From Rhizobium sp. BK196 (GTDB taxonomy: Bacteria; Pseudomonadota; Alphaproteobacteria; Rhizobiales; Rhizobiaceae): a DNA stretch of 64,000 nt. The notes under the pieces were generated by a model that was given only the letters and a program-made list of their open reading frames with translations, made no database searches and was not told the DNA's origin. Both the position numbers and the translations under genes were made by a program. The DNA lies in contig NZ_JACHZB010000010.1 of the NCBI RefSeq assembly GCF_014193255.1, forward strand, positions 62,001 to 126,000, in the 5' to 3' direction. Below, in pieces: positions 46,069 through 55,006 of the stretch. Each line of letters begins with the position of its first letter. The first letter of the stretch is position 1.

Positions 46069-46533
46069 ATGCAGCAGAAACCGGCATTCTCCTTGAGCAG
46101 GCTCCTGACGGTGGGCGAGGTGGCGGAGCGCAGCGGACTTGCGGTTTCTGCGCTGCATTTCTACGAGGCGAAGGGGCTGATCTCCAGCATCCGCACCCGC
46201 GGCAACCAGCGCCGCTATGGCCGCGATGTGCTACGGCGCCTCGGCATCATCAAGGTGGCGCAACGCGTCGGCATCCCGCTTGCCGAAATCCAGACCGCTT
46301 TCGAAACCCTGCCGCAGAGCCGGACGCCGACAGTCGAGGACTGGCAGAAACTGTCGGCGCTCTGGAAGGATGATCTCGATGCACGCATCAAGCAGCTCAG
46401 CCTGCTGCGCGACCATCTGACGAGCTGCATCGGCTGTGGTTGCCTCTCGATCGACGCCTGTCCGCTGCGTAATCCCTTCGACGTGCTCGGCAGGCAAGGC
46501 GCCGGCGCGCGGCTTCTCGACCCTGGTGCCTAG
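46069..46533 (+). CDS. soxR: redox-sensitive transcriptional activator SoxR
   Basis: The 154-residue MerR-family regulator has an N-terminal winged helix (LTVGEVAERSGLAVSALHFYE), a dimerisation helix, and the [2Fe-2S] cluster cysteines C120, C123, C125 and C131, in the diagnostic spacing CX2CXCX5C. Oxidation of the cluster, or reaction with redox-cycling compounds or NO, activates transcription. A SoxR box lies 11-28 bp before the start. No soxS is present, as expected outside enterobacteria. Confidence 0.97.
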   Translation: MQQKPAFSLSRLLTVGEVAERSGLAVSALHFYEAKGLISSIRTRGNQRRYGRDVLRRLGIIKVAQRVGIPLAEIQTAFETLPQSRTPTVEDWQKLSALWKDDLDARIKQLSLLRDHLTSCIGCGCLSIDACPLRNPFDVLGRQGAGARLLDPGA

Positions 46534-46621
46534 ACCTTCGGACTTTCTTTTGGCTGATGGCCGCATATGTTAGGCCTGATAGCGCACGCAGCGGGGTCGG
46601 CCCCGCAAGGAGGAGAGCTTC

Positions 46622-47392
46622 GTGTTTCATCCCAAATTGTTCGAAAACCGCAATGTCGTCGTGACGGGTGCTGGCCGCGGTATCGGCCTCGAAGTTGCCC
46701 GACAGTTTCTGGATTGCGGTGCGCGCGTGCTTGTCCATACCGGGCGCGATGGGGAGCGCGAACTGCCGGATTTTCTCCTGACCGCCGAATCGGAACGCCG
46801 GGCCCTGCTGTTGTCGGCAGATTTCCTGCAGGCGGGCGGAGCTGCAAAGTTTGCAGGAGAGGCACTCGATTTCTTCGACAGGGTGCATGTGTTGATCAAC
46901 AATGCCGGCACCATGCATGGCCGTTTTCCCGCAGGCGAGCTGACTGATGCCGATTATGAGACCATCGTACGCCTCAACCAGACATCGGTGGTAGAGCTCA
47001 CGAGGGCCTTGCTTCCCGCGCTCCGGGCAGCGCACGGTGCCGCCATCGTCAACACGGTTTCGATTTCAGCGCTAACGGGGGGAAGCCCGGGTTCGGCGAT
47101 CTATTCCGCATCAAAGGCCTTCGTCGCAACCTATTCGAAGGCGCTCGCCCGTGAGCTCGCGCCCGACAATATCAGGGTCAACTGCGTCTCGCCCGGTACG
47201 ATCGATACCGATTTCCATGCACGCTATTCATCCCGCGAAAAACTGGAACAGGCCCGCAAGTCGATCCCGCTGCAGCGGCTTGGAACGTCGGAAGATTGTG
47301 CTCCCGCCTATCTCTTCCTGGCGGCTCCGTCGCTCTCCGGTTACATCACAGGTCAAGTCCTGGAGATCAATGGCGGCCAGCTTATCTGCTGA
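46622..47392 (+). CDS. SDR family oxidoreductase near soxR
   Basis: The 256-residue classical short-chain dehydrogenase has VTGAGRGIGLEVA, INNAG, the catalytic Ser region NTVSISALTG and YSASKAF (YxxxK), ending GYITGQVLEINGG. The start is GTG at 46622, preceded by an excellent AAGGAGGAGAG site. The substrate is unknown. It follows soxR by 88 bp and may be read from the same transcript, so it could belong to a quinone or redox stress response. Confidence 0.9.
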   Translation: MFHPKLFENRNVVVTGAGRGIGLEVARQFLDCGARVLVHTGRDGERELPDFLLTAESERRALLLSADFLQAGGAAKFAGEALDFFDRVHVLINNAGTMHGRFPAGELTDADYETIVRLNQTSVVELTRALLPALRAAHGAAIVNTVSISALTGGSPGSAIYSASKAFVATYSKALARELAPDNIRVNCVSPGTIDTDFHARYSSREKLEQARKSIPLQRLGTSEDCAPAYLFLAAPSLSGYITGQVLEINGGQLIC

Positions 47393-47425
47393 TTTAGTTG
47401 GACTTTTTTTGGTGTTTCACAACAT

Positions 47426-47455
47426 TTGACCAATTCGTTTCTGCGAATATGATAT
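47426..47455 (+). promoter_or_regulatory. promoter with embedded palindrome upstream of the ArsR gene
   Basis: A -35-like TTGACC (47426-47431) and a -10-like TATGAT (47448-47453) are 16 bp apart. Between them lies the inverted repeat ATTCG-TTTCTG-CGAAT (47433-47448). An operator in the spacer suits autorepression by the ArsR protein encoded next, but other readings of the -10 are possible. Confidence 0.5.
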
Positions 47456-47493
47456 TGTACTGATCTACCCTATTACCTCCTTCCGAGAAGCAA

Positions 47494-47835
47494 ATGCCAT
47501 TGCCTAAACCGAAGCTGGGCCTGACCAGCCAGGACTTGCAGAAGCTTGCTGATAAAGCCCACGAGGCGAGCGATCTCCTGAAGGCGCTAGCCCATCAGAC
47601 CCGGTTGCTCATCCTCTGTATCCTGTCGGAAGGGGAAAAAACGGTTGGCGAGATCGAGGATATCCTTGGTATACAGCAAGCTATGGTGTCTCAGCAGCTT
47701 GCGCGGCTGAGGCTCGAAGGTCTCGTCAATACGCGGCGCGAAGGACGGCTCGTCTATTACAGCATGGGCAATGAAAGCATTATGGCTTTCCTCGAATCGC
47801 TTTTCAGTCTCTTTCCGGTTGCCGAGGCGAGCTGA
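47494..47835 (+). CDS. ArsR/SmtB-family transcriptional regulator
   Basis: The 113-residue winged-helix protein has LKALAHQTRLLILCILSEGEKTVGEIEDIL, QQAMVSQQLARLRLEGLVNTRREGRLVYY split over its helix-turn-helix and wing. Only one cysteine is present (LCIL), so a metal thiolate site or two-Cys redox sensor like BigR/SqrR is not complete; the signal is unknown. It precedes the LysR gene and the formate dehydrogenase operon, though a link is not shown. Confidence 0.88.
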   Translation: MPLPKPKLGLTSQDLQKLADKAHEASDLLKALAHQTRLLILCILSEGEKTVGEIEDILGIQQAMVSQQLARLRLEGLVNTRREGRLVYYSMGNESIMAFLESLFSLFPVAEAS

Positions 47836-47908
47836 GCCTGCTGGCTCTTGCGAAGCGGTCGTCAACCCGCAAAGATAGGCCTTATCCCGAATTCGGCGGG
47901 GAGGCCGG

Positions 47909-48802
47909 ATGATCGACAAGCTGGAATTCTTCATCGCACTCGCCAACGAGAAACATTTCGGTCGTGCGGCAGAGGAATGCGGCGTTTCCCAACCTACGCT
48001 CTCGGCCGCCATTCGCCAGCTCGAAGATCAGCTGGGCGTGATGCTGGTGCAGCGCGGCTCCCGCTTTCAAGGATTGACGCCGGAAGGGCAGCGCGTGCTC
48101 GAATGGGCGCGGCGCATCGTCGGCGATACGCGCACAATGCGCGAGGAAATGCGCGCCGCCCGCAAGGGTCTCTCCGGCCATCTGCGCCTGGCCTCCATTC
48201 CGACCGCGCTCGCCATGCTGTCGCGAATCACGACGCCCTTCCAGGAACGGCATCCCGACGTCACCTTCTCCATCGTCTCGCGCAATTCACTGCAGGTGCT
48301 GAGCATGCTCGAAAATCTCGAGATCGATGCCGGCATCACCTATCTGGAAAACGAGCCGCTCGGGCGCGTCACTTCGGTGCCGCTCTATGCGGAACGCTAT
48401 AATCTCATCACCGCCGCCGGCAGTCCGCTCTCGGATCGCGATAGTGTGACATGGCGTGAAGTGGGTGATCTTCGGCTTTGCCTATTGACGGCTGACATGC
48501 AGAACCGGCGTATCATCAACCGGCATTTGGCCGAAGCAGGCGCGACAGTCCATCCGACACTCGAATCGAACTCGATGATCGTGCTTTTTTCGCACGTGCG
48601 GACCGGCCGCTGGGCAAGCATCATGCCCCATAATGTCGCGAAATCGTTCGGTTTTCCTGTCGAGATCCGGATGATCCCGATCGTCGAGCCGGAGGCACAC
48701 CACCTCGTCGGCCTTGTCGCTCCCTATCGGGAGCCTTTCACGCCGCTTGTTTCCGCCTTGTTGCATGAAGCAAGAACACTCGTCGAAGACGCGGAACTTT
48801 GA
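47909..48802 (+). CDS. LysR-family regulator, probable formate dehydrogenase regulator
   Basis: The 297-residue protein has the N-terminal LysR winged helix (KLEFFIALANEKHFGRAAEECG, VSQPTLSAAIRQLE) and a substrate-binding domain with two lobes. It lies 134 bp before fdsG in the same direction. LysR genes in this position next to fds operons are called fdsR and are thought to control them, so this role is likely but inferred. Confidence 0.88.
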   Translation: MIDKLEFFIALANEKHFGRAAEECGVSQPTLSAAIRQLEDQLGVMLVQRGSRFQGLTPEGQRVLEWARRIVGDTRTMREEMRAARKGLSGHLRLASIPTALAMLSRITTPFQERHPDVTFSIVSRNSLQVLSMLENLEIDAGITYLENEPLGRVTSVPLYAERYNLITAAGSPLSDRDSVTWREVGDLRLCLLTADMQNRRIINRHLAEAGATVHPTLESNSMIVLFSHVRTGRWASIMPHNVAKSFGFPVEIRMIPIVEPEAHHLVGLVAPYREPFTPLVSALLHEARTLVEDAEL

Positions 48803-48825
48803 TAGGAAAAAGCTATCAAGCAACA

Positions 48826-48849
48826 AGACTGCTTTATTGATTGCAGTCT
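48826..48849 (+). promoter_or_regulatory. inverted repeat after the LysR gene
   Basis: AGACTGC (48826-48832) and GCAGTCT (48843-48849) form a 7-bp stem with a 10-nt loop, 23 bp after the LysR stop. It may be a weak terminator or an operator in the fds promoter region. There is no T-run. Confidence 0.4.
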
Positions 48850-48866
48850 GCTTCCCTGAGACAGTT

Positions 48867-48884
48867 CCATTGAATTCGCAATGG
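48867..48884. promoter_or_regulatory. palindrome upstream of fdsG
   Basis: CCATTG-AATTCG-CAATGG is a perfect inverted repeat with 6-bp arms centred about 62 bp before the fdsG start. It is a candidate binding site for the upstream LysR protein, although it does not carry an obvious T-N11-A core. Confidence 0.4.
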
Positions 48885-48936
48885 CATGGGGAGTTTGCGG
48901 TTTCACCGAATGCGCAAGCCGAAGGGAGGGCTGCTG

Positions 48937-49416
48937 ATGAACATACATATCGGTCAGGGCGATATCGCCGAGCGTATCCGCTCGATCGTTGCTGATCTTC
49001 GATCCCTCGAAGGACCACTGCTCCCCATTCTGCATGAGGTTCAGGACCAGTTCGGTTACGTGCCGCAGGAGGCTCTGCCGGTCATTGCTGACGAGCTCAA
49101 TCTTTCCCGCGCCGAGGTCCACGGTGTCGTCACCTTCTATCATGATTATCGTGATCATCCTGCCGGTCGACACGTGCTGAAGCTCTGTCGCGCCGAAGCC
49201 TGCCAGTCGATGGGTGGCGATGCACTGGCCGAGCGTATAAAGACCCTGCTCGGCATCGATTTTCATCAGACGACACTCGACGGCAGCGTCACGCTGGAGC
49301 CTATCTACTGTCTCGGTCTCTGTGCCTGCGCGCCCGCCGCCATGTTCGATGGCGAAGTGCATGGCCGCGTCGATGACGAATTGGCGGCCGAGCTCGTCGA
49401 GGAGGCGCGCCGATGA
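48937..49416 (+). CDS. fdsG: NAD-dependent formate dehydrogenase gamma subunit
   Basis: The 159-residue NuoE-like subunit binds a [2Fe-2S] cluster through CRAEAC and CLGLC (C-X4-C and C-X3-C). It passes electrons between the flavin subunit FdsB and the rest of the complex. The ATG at 48937 follows GGAGG; a longer frame from 48886 covers the promoter region. It overlaps fdsB by ATGA. Confidence 0.95.
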   Translation: MNIHIGQGDIAERIRSIVADLRSLEGPLLPILHEVQDQFGYVPQEALPVIADELNLSRAEVHGVVTFYHDYRDHPAGRHVLKLCRAEACQSMGGDALAERIKTLLGIDFHQTTLDGSVTLEPIYCLGLCACAPAAMFDGEVHGRVDDELAAELVEEARR

Positions 49417-50969
49417 CTGTGAAGATTTATGTTCCGCGCGATGCCGCAGCGCTCTCGCTCGGGGCCGAGAAGGTGGCAAAGGCGATTACCCAGGAGATCG
49501 CCGCCCGCGGCCTCGATGCGACCGTCGTGCGCAACGGCTCGCGCGGAATGTTCTGGCTGGAGCCGTTGGTCGAGGTTGAGATTTCCGGGAAACGAATCGG
49601 CTATGGGCCAGTCAAGGCGAAGGATGTCGCAGGGCTGTTCGATGCGGGACTGCTGGACGGCGGGGCGCATGCGCTCTGTCTTGAGGAGGTCGAGGACCTG
49701 CCTTTCCTAAAAGGCCAGACGCGTCTCACCTTTGCCCGCTGCGGCATTACCGATCCGCTTTCGCTTGAGGATTACGAAGCGCATGGGGGGCTTGCCGGTC
49801 TTCGCCGCGCAGCGTCGATGCAGCCTGCCGATATCGTCAAGGAAGTCACCGATTCCGGCCTTCGCGGCCGCGGCGGCGCAGGCTTTCCGACCGGCATCAA
49901 ATGGAAGACGGTGCTCGATGCGGCGGGTACGCGCAAATATATCGTCTGCAATGCAGATGAGGGCGACAGCGGCACCTTCGCCGACAGGATGATCATGGAA
50001 GGTGACCCCTTCGTGCTCATCGAAGGCATGGCAATTGCCGGGCTTGCGACGGGTGCTGCGAAAGGCTTCGTCTATACGCGCTCGGAATATCCGCATGCGA
50101 TCGCCACGATGACGGAGGCGGTGAAGATTGCCCGCAAGGCCGGCATTCTCGGCACCTCGGTGCTCGGCTCCGGCAAGACCTTCGACATGGAGATCCGCAC
50201 CGGTGCGGGCGCCTACGTCTGCGGCGAGGAGACGGCGCTGCTCAACAGCCTTGAAGGCAAGCGGGGCGTCGTGCGCGCCAAGCCGCCGCTGCCGGCGCAT
50301 CAGGGCCTGTTTGACTGTCCGACCGTCATCAATAACGTCATCTCGCTCGCCTCTGTGCCTGTGATCATGGAAAAGGGGGCTGTCTTCTATCGCGATTTCG
50401 GCATGGGCCGGTCGCGGGGCACCATTCCGCTGCAGATCGCCGGCAATGTGAAATATCGCGGTCTCTATGAAACCGCCTTCGGCCTGTCGCTCGGCGATAT
50501 CGTCGAGAAGATCGGCGGGGGTACGGCGTCCGGCCGGCCGGTGAAAGCGGTGCAGGTGGGCGGGCCGCTCGGAGCTTATTTCCCGCGCGCGCTCTTCGAC
50601 ACGCCGCTCGACTACGAGGCCTTTGCAGCCAAGGACGGCCTAATCGGCCATGCCGGTCTCGTCGTCTTCGACGATACTGCCGATATGCTGAAGCAGGCGC
50701 GTTTCGCAATGGAATTCTGCGCGGTGGAAAGCTGCGGCAAGTGCACGCCCTGCCGCATCGGCTCGACACGCGGCGTCGAAACGGCCGACAAGATCGCGCA
50801 AGGCATCGATCCGGAAAAGAACCGCGAGCTGTTGGCCGATCTCTGCAATACGATGAAATTCGGTTCGCTCTGCGCGCTCGGCGGCTTCACGCCCTATCCC
50901 GTCATGAGCGCCATGACGCACTTTCCCGAAGATTTTGCTCCGACTCCTCTGATAGAAGCGGCCGAATAG
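49413..50969 (+). CDS. fdsB: NAD-dependent formate dehydrogenase beta subunit
   Basis: The 518-residue protein has an N-terminal thioredoxin-like domain (about residues 1-115), then a NuoF-like domain with the FMN/NAD region GRGGAGFPTGIKW and CNADEGDSGTFADR, and a C-terminal [4Fe-4S] site in ESCGKCTPCRIGS. It reduces NAD with electrons from formate. It is coupled to fdsG and three bases before fdsA. Confidence 0.96.
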   Translation: MTVKIYVPRDAAALSLGAEKVAKAITQEIAARGLDATVVRNGSRGMFWLEPLVEVEISGKRIGYGPVKAKDVAGLFDAGLLDGGAHALCLEEVEDLPFLKGQTRLTFARCGITDPLSLEDYEAHGGLAGLRRAASMQPADIVKEVTDSGLRGRGGAGFPTGIKWKTVLDAAGTRKYIVCNADEGDSGTFADRMIMEGDPFVLIEGMAIAGLATGAAKGFVYTRSEYPHAIATMTEAVKIARKAGILGTSVLGSGKTFDMEIRTGAGAYVCGEETALLNSLEGKRGVVRAKPPLPAHQGLFDCPTVINNVISLASVPVIMEKGAVFYRDFGMGRSRGTIPLQIAGNVKYRGLYETAFGLSLGDIVEKIGGGTASGRPVKAVQVGGPLGAYFPRALFDTPLDYEAFAAKDGLIGHAGLVVFDDTADMLKQARFAMEFCAVESCGKCTPCRIGSTRGVETADKIAQGIDPEKNRELLADLCNTMKFGSLCALGGFTPYPVMSAMTHFPEDFAPTPLIEAAE

Positions 50970-50972
50970 ATC

Positions 50973-53852
50973 ATGTCTCTTGTTCACGAAATCGACTACG
51001 GAACGCCGGCTTCGAAATCCGAAACGATGGTGACGCTGACCATCGACGGCCGGCAGGTGACGGTTCCTGAGGGGACCTCGATCATGCGCGCCTCGATGGA
51101 GGCCGGCATCGAGGTGCCGAAGCTCTGCGCGACCGATATGGTCGATGCCTTCGGTTCCTGCCGTCTCTGTCTGATCGAGATCGACGGCCGCAACGGAACG
51201 CCGGCCTCCTGCACCACGCCGGTGGCTTCGGGCATCGTCGTCCATACGCAGACGGAGCGGTTGAAGAATATCCGCCGCGGCGTCATAGAGCTTTATATCT
51301 CCGACCATCCGCTCGACTGTCTGACCTGTGCGGCCAATGGTGATTGCGAGCTGCAGGATATGGCAGGCGCCGTTGGTCTTCGCGACGTGCGTTACGGCTA
51401 TGAGGGCGACAACCACGTCAAGGCCCGCAATAATGGCGAGATCAATCTGAAATGGATGCCGAAGGACGAGTCCAATCCGTACTTCACCTTTGATCCGTCG
51501 AAGTGCATCGTTTGCTCCCGCTGCGTGCGCGCCTGCGAGGAGGTGCAGGGTACCTTTGCACTGACGATCGAAGGGCGCGGTTTCAGTTCGAGCGTTTCGC
51601 CTGGTATGCACGAGCATTTTGTGGATTCCGAATGCGTATCCTGCGGCGCCTGCGTGCAGGCCTGCCCGACGGCGACGCTGACGGAAAAATCGGTCATCCG
51701 CATCGGCCAGCCGGAACATTCGGTTGTTACCACCTGCGCCTATTGCGGCGTCGGCTGCTCCTTCAAGGCGGAAATGCGCGGCGAGGAGCTGGTGCGCATG
51801 GTGCCGTGGAAGGACGGTCAGGCAAACCGCGGCCATTCCTGCGTCAAAGGCCGCTTCGCCTACGGCTACTCGACGCACAAAGACCGCATCCTCAATCCGA
51901 TGATCCGCGAGAAAGTGACTGATCCCTGGCGTGAGGTGACGTGGGATGAGGCCTATGCGCATGTCGCCTCCGAATTTCGCCGCATCCAGTATCAATATGG
52001 CCGCGAAGCGATCGGCGGTATCACATCGTCCCGCTGCACCAATGAAGAGACTTATCTTGTCCAGAAGCTGGTTCGCGCCGGCTTCGGCAACAATAATGTC
52101 GATACCTGCGCCCGCGTCTGCCATTCGCCGACAGGTTATGGTCTCGGTCAGGCTTTCGGCACCTCGGCCGGCACGCAGAATTTCGACAGCGTCGAGCAGT
52201 CCGATGTGGTCGTCATCATCGGTGCTAATCCGACCGATGGCCATCCCGTCTTCGCTTCGCGTCTGAAGAAGCGGCTGCGGCAGGGTGCCAAGCTTATTGT
52301 CATCGATCCGCGTCGTATCGATATTATTCGCTCGCCGCATGTGGAGGCATCTTTCCATCTGCCGCTGAAGCCCGGCACCAATGTCGCAATCATGACGGCG
52401 CTTGCGCATGTGATCGTGACCGAAGGTCTCTACGATGAGAAATTCATCCGCGAGCGCTGCGACTGGTCAGAGTTCGAGGATTGGGCGGCTTTTGTCGCCG
52501 AGCCGCAGCATAGCCCGGAAGCCGTGGAGAAGTTTACCGGCGTGAAGCCGGAAGATCTGCGCGGTGCTGCCCGGCTTTTCGCGACCGGCGGCAATGGCGC
52601 CATCTATTACGGTCTCGGCGTGACCGAACACAGCCAGGGCTCGACGACGGTCATGGCGATCGCCAATCTTGCCATGGCGACCGGCAATATCGGCCGTCCC
52701 GGCGTCGGCGTGAATCCGCTGCGCGGCCAGAACAATGTGCAGGGCTCCTGCGACATGGGATCCTTCCCGCATGAGCTGCCGGGGTATCGCCACATCTCAG
52801 ACGATGCGACGCGCGATATTTTCGAAAAGCTCTGGGGCGTGAAGCTCAACAACGAGCCGGGCCTGCGTATTCCGAATATGCTGGATGCTGCCGTCGACGG
52901 CTCCTTCAAGGGTATCTATATCCAGGGCGAGGACATCCTGCAGTCCGATCCCGATACCAAACATGTCGCCGCCGGTCTTGCCGCGATGGAATGCGTCGTC
53001 GTGCAGGATCTCTTCCTGAACGAGACGGCGAACTATGCGCATGTCTTCCTGCCGGGTTCGACTTTCCTCGAAAAGGACGGCACCTTCACGAATGCCGAGC
53101 GCCGCATCAACCGCGTGCGCAAGGTCATGACGCCGCGCAACGGCTATGCCGACTGGGAAGTGACGCAGAAGCTCGCTCAGGCCATGGGCCTCGACTGGCA
53201 CTATGCGCATCCGTCCGAGATCATGGACGAGATTGCCGCGACGACGCCGAGCTTCGCTTCGGTCTCTTACAACTATCTCGAAAAGATGGGCTCGGTTCAA
53301 TGGCCTTGCAACGAGGCGCATCCGCTCGGTTCGCCGATCATGCATGTGGACGGGTTCGTGCGCGGCAAGGGCAAGTTCATCCGTACGGAATACGTCGCGA
53401 CCGACGAGCGCACCGGTCCGCGCTTCCCGCTGCTTCTCACCACCGGGCGTATTCTCAGCCAGTATAATGTCGGGGCGCAGACACGGCGCACCGATAATGT
53501 CGTCTGGCATTCCGAAGACAGGCTGGAGATACACCCGCATGATGCCGAGCAGCGCGGCATCCGCGATGGCGACTGGGTAAAACTTGGCAGCCGCTCGGGC
53601 GATACGACGCTTCGCGCATTGATCACCGATCGCGTAGCACCGGGAGTCGTCTATACGACCTTCCATCATCCGGATACGCAGGCAAACGTCATCACAACCG
53701 ACTTCTCCGACTGGGCAACCAACTGCCCGGAATACAAGGTGACGGCGGTGCAGGTCTCGCCCTCCAATGGCCCGTCCGAGTGGCAGGTCGAGTATGACGA
53801 GCAGGCCCGTCAGTCCCGCCGCATCGCCAGCAAGATGGAGGCGGCGGAATAA
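50973..53852 (+). CDS. fdsA: NAD-dependent formate dehydrogenase alpha subunit (molybdoenzyme)
   Basis: The 959-residue catalytic subunit has an N-terminal [2Fe-2S] ferredoxin domain, a NuoG-like site in HPLDCLTCAANGDCELQD, two [4Fe-4S] sets (CIVCSRCVRACEEVQG and CVSCGACVQACP), a further cluster at CAYCGVGCSFK, and the bis-MGD molybdenum domain with the active-site Cys383 in CARVCHSPTG. It oxidises formate to CO2 in the cytosol. The cysteine (not selenocysteine) form agrees with the Fds type. Confidence 0.97.
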   Translation: MSLVHEIDYGTPASKSETMVTLTIDGRQVTVPEGTSIMRASMEAGIEVPKLCATDMVDAFGSCRLCLIEIDGRNGTPASCTTPVASGIVVHTQTERLKNIRRGVIELYISDHPLDCLTCAANGDCELQDMAGAVGLRDVRYGYEGDNHVKARNNGEINLKWMPKDESNPYFTFDPSKCIVCSRCVRACEEVQGTFALTIEGRGFSSSVSPGMHEHFVDSECVSCGACVQACPTATLTEKSVIRIGQPEHSVVTTCAYCGVGCSFKAEMRGEELVRMVPWKDGQANRGHSCVKGRFAYGYSTHKDRILNPMIREKVTDPWREVTWDEAYAHVASEFRRIQYQYGREAIGGITSSRCTNEETYLVQKLVRAGFGNNNVDTCARVCHSPTGYGLGQAFGTSAGTQNFDSVEQSDVVVIIGANPTDGHPVFASRLKKRLRQGAKLIVIDPRRIDIIRSPHVEASFHLPLKPGTNVAIMTALAHVIVTEGLYDEKFIRERCDWSEFEDWAAFVAEPQHSPEAVEKFTGVKPEDLRGAARLFATGGNGAIYYGLGVTEHSQGSTTVMAIANLAMATGNIGRPGVGVNPLRGQNNVQGSCDMGSFPHELPGYRHISDDATRDIFEKLWGVKLNNEPGLRIPNMLDAAVDGSFKGIYIQGEDILQSDPDTKHVAAGLAAMECVVVQDLFLNETANYAHVFLPGSTFLEKDGTFTNAERRINRVRKVMTPRNGYADWEVTQKLAQAMGLDWHYAHPSEIMDEIAATTPSFASVSYNYLEKMGSVQWPCNEAHPLGSPIMHVDGFVRGKGKFIRTEYVATDERTGPRFPLLLTTGRILSQYNVGAQTRRTDNVVWHSEDRLEIHPHDAEQRGIRDGDWVKLGSRSGDTTLRALITDRVAPGVVYTTFHHPDTQANVITTDFSDWATNCPEYKVTAVQVSPSNGPSEWQVEYDEQARQSRRIASKMEAAE

Positions 53853-54679
53853 TGACGCAAAGGCCGACCCGCATAGGCGTGACGGAGATCGCCCGAAGGG
53901 ACGGCATCATGGTGCGGGGCGAGCGCATCGTGCCCGAGGAAGTACCGATCGCATTTTCCTATGGCGGCAGCTCGCATGCGGTCATGATGGGCACGCCTGC
54001 CGATCTCGAGGATTTTGCTGTCGGTTTCAGCCTGACGGAAGGCATTATCACTGATCGCAGTCAGGTCGCCGGTATCGAACTCCTCGAAGACGAGAAAGGT
54101 ATCGACGTCCAGGTGACGCTTCTCGACGACGTCGAGGATGCGCTGAGAAGGCGCAGGCGGAGCATGGCCGGCCCCGTCGGTTGCGGCCTCTGCGGTATCG
54201 AATCGATCGAGCAGGCAGTCCGCAAAGTGCCTGACGTTTCCAAGGTCGGGCTGTCATTGTCGCATGCCGATATTGTGCAAGCGATCGCGCTGCTCAACGA
54301 TTCCCAGCCGCTGCATCGCGAGACGCGGGCAGTTCATGGGGCTGGCTTCTATGTTCCCGGTAAGGGATTGATCGCCGTGCGTGAGGATGTCGGCCGGCAC
54401 AATGCGCTCGACAAGCTCTGCGGAGCCGTCATCAGAGCCGGCGGTACGGGCGCGTCAGGCGCTGTCGCCGTTACCAGCCGCCTCTCCGTCGAAATGGTCC
54501 AGAAGACGGCGATCCTCGGCGCGCCCGTACTGATCGCCATTTCCGCGCCGACGGCACTTGCCATCCGCACTGCCGAGGAAGCCGGCATGACGCTTGTCGC
54601 CCTCGTGCGCGGCGAGGATTTCGAGATTTTCACCCACCCACATCGCCTGTCGCCCGGAAGCATCGCCGATGTCGCATGA
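53852..54679 (+). CDS. fdhD: formate dehydrogenase accessory sulfurtransferase FdhD (FdsC)
   Basis: The 275-residue protein has the FdhD core YGGSSHAVMMGTPADLEDFAVGFSLTEG in two parts and the cysteine pair of GPVGCGLCGIES, which relays sulfur from IscS-type desulfurases to the molybdenum cofactor. The segment VREDVGRHNALDKL binds the cofactor. Without it FdsA would lack the terminal sulfur ligand. It overlaps fdsA by one base (TAATG) and fdsD by 11 bases. Confidence 0.95.
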   Translation: MTQRPTRIGVTEIARRDGIMVRGERIVPEEVPIAFSYGGSSHAVMMGTPADLEDFAVGFSLTEGIITDRSQVAGIELLEDEKGIDVQVTLLDDVEDALRRRRRSMAGPVGCGLCGIESIEQAVRKVPDVSKVGLSLSHADIVQAIALLNDSQPLHRETRAVHGAGFYVPGKGLIAVREDVGRHNALDKLCGAVIRAGGTGASGAVAVTSRLSVEMVQKTAILGAPVLIAISAPTALAIRTAEEAGMTLVALVRGEDFEIFTHPHRLSPGSIADVA

Positions 54680-54914
54680 TACCAAGACCAAGCTTGTCTA
54701 TATGGCAAACCAGATCGCAACCTTCTTCAAGACCCAGCCCGAAAGCGAGGCTGCGCAGGGGGTGGCGACGCATATCAACAAATTTTGGGAGCCGCGTATG
54801 CGGCGACAACTCTTCGAAATCCTGGAAAAGCAAGACAATGGCCTCGACGCGCTCGTGCTGCAGGCCGTTCCTCTGATCCGCAAACCGGAGCCGGCAGAAC
54901 AACCGCTTCGATAA
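54669..54914 (+). CDS. fdsD: formate dehydrogenase delta subunit
   Basis: The 81-residue protein begins MSHDTKTKLVYMANQIATFF and has the FdsD pattern KFWEPRMRRQL. FdsD is needed for assembly and activity of FdsABG. It starts inside the end of fdhD. It is the last enzyme-related gene of the fds operon. Confidence 0.93.
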   Translation: MSHDTKTKLVYMANQIATFFKTQPESEAAQGVATHINKFWEPRMRRQLFEILEKQDNGLDALVLQAVPLIRKPEPAEQPLR

Positions 54915-55006
54915 ACCAACATCGGCGCATGAAAGAGGCGAGGCCGGATAAGCCCGCTTGCATGTGCGCTTGTGACAGCAAGGTCTGAATCAAGGAGGAG
55001 TTGTTC

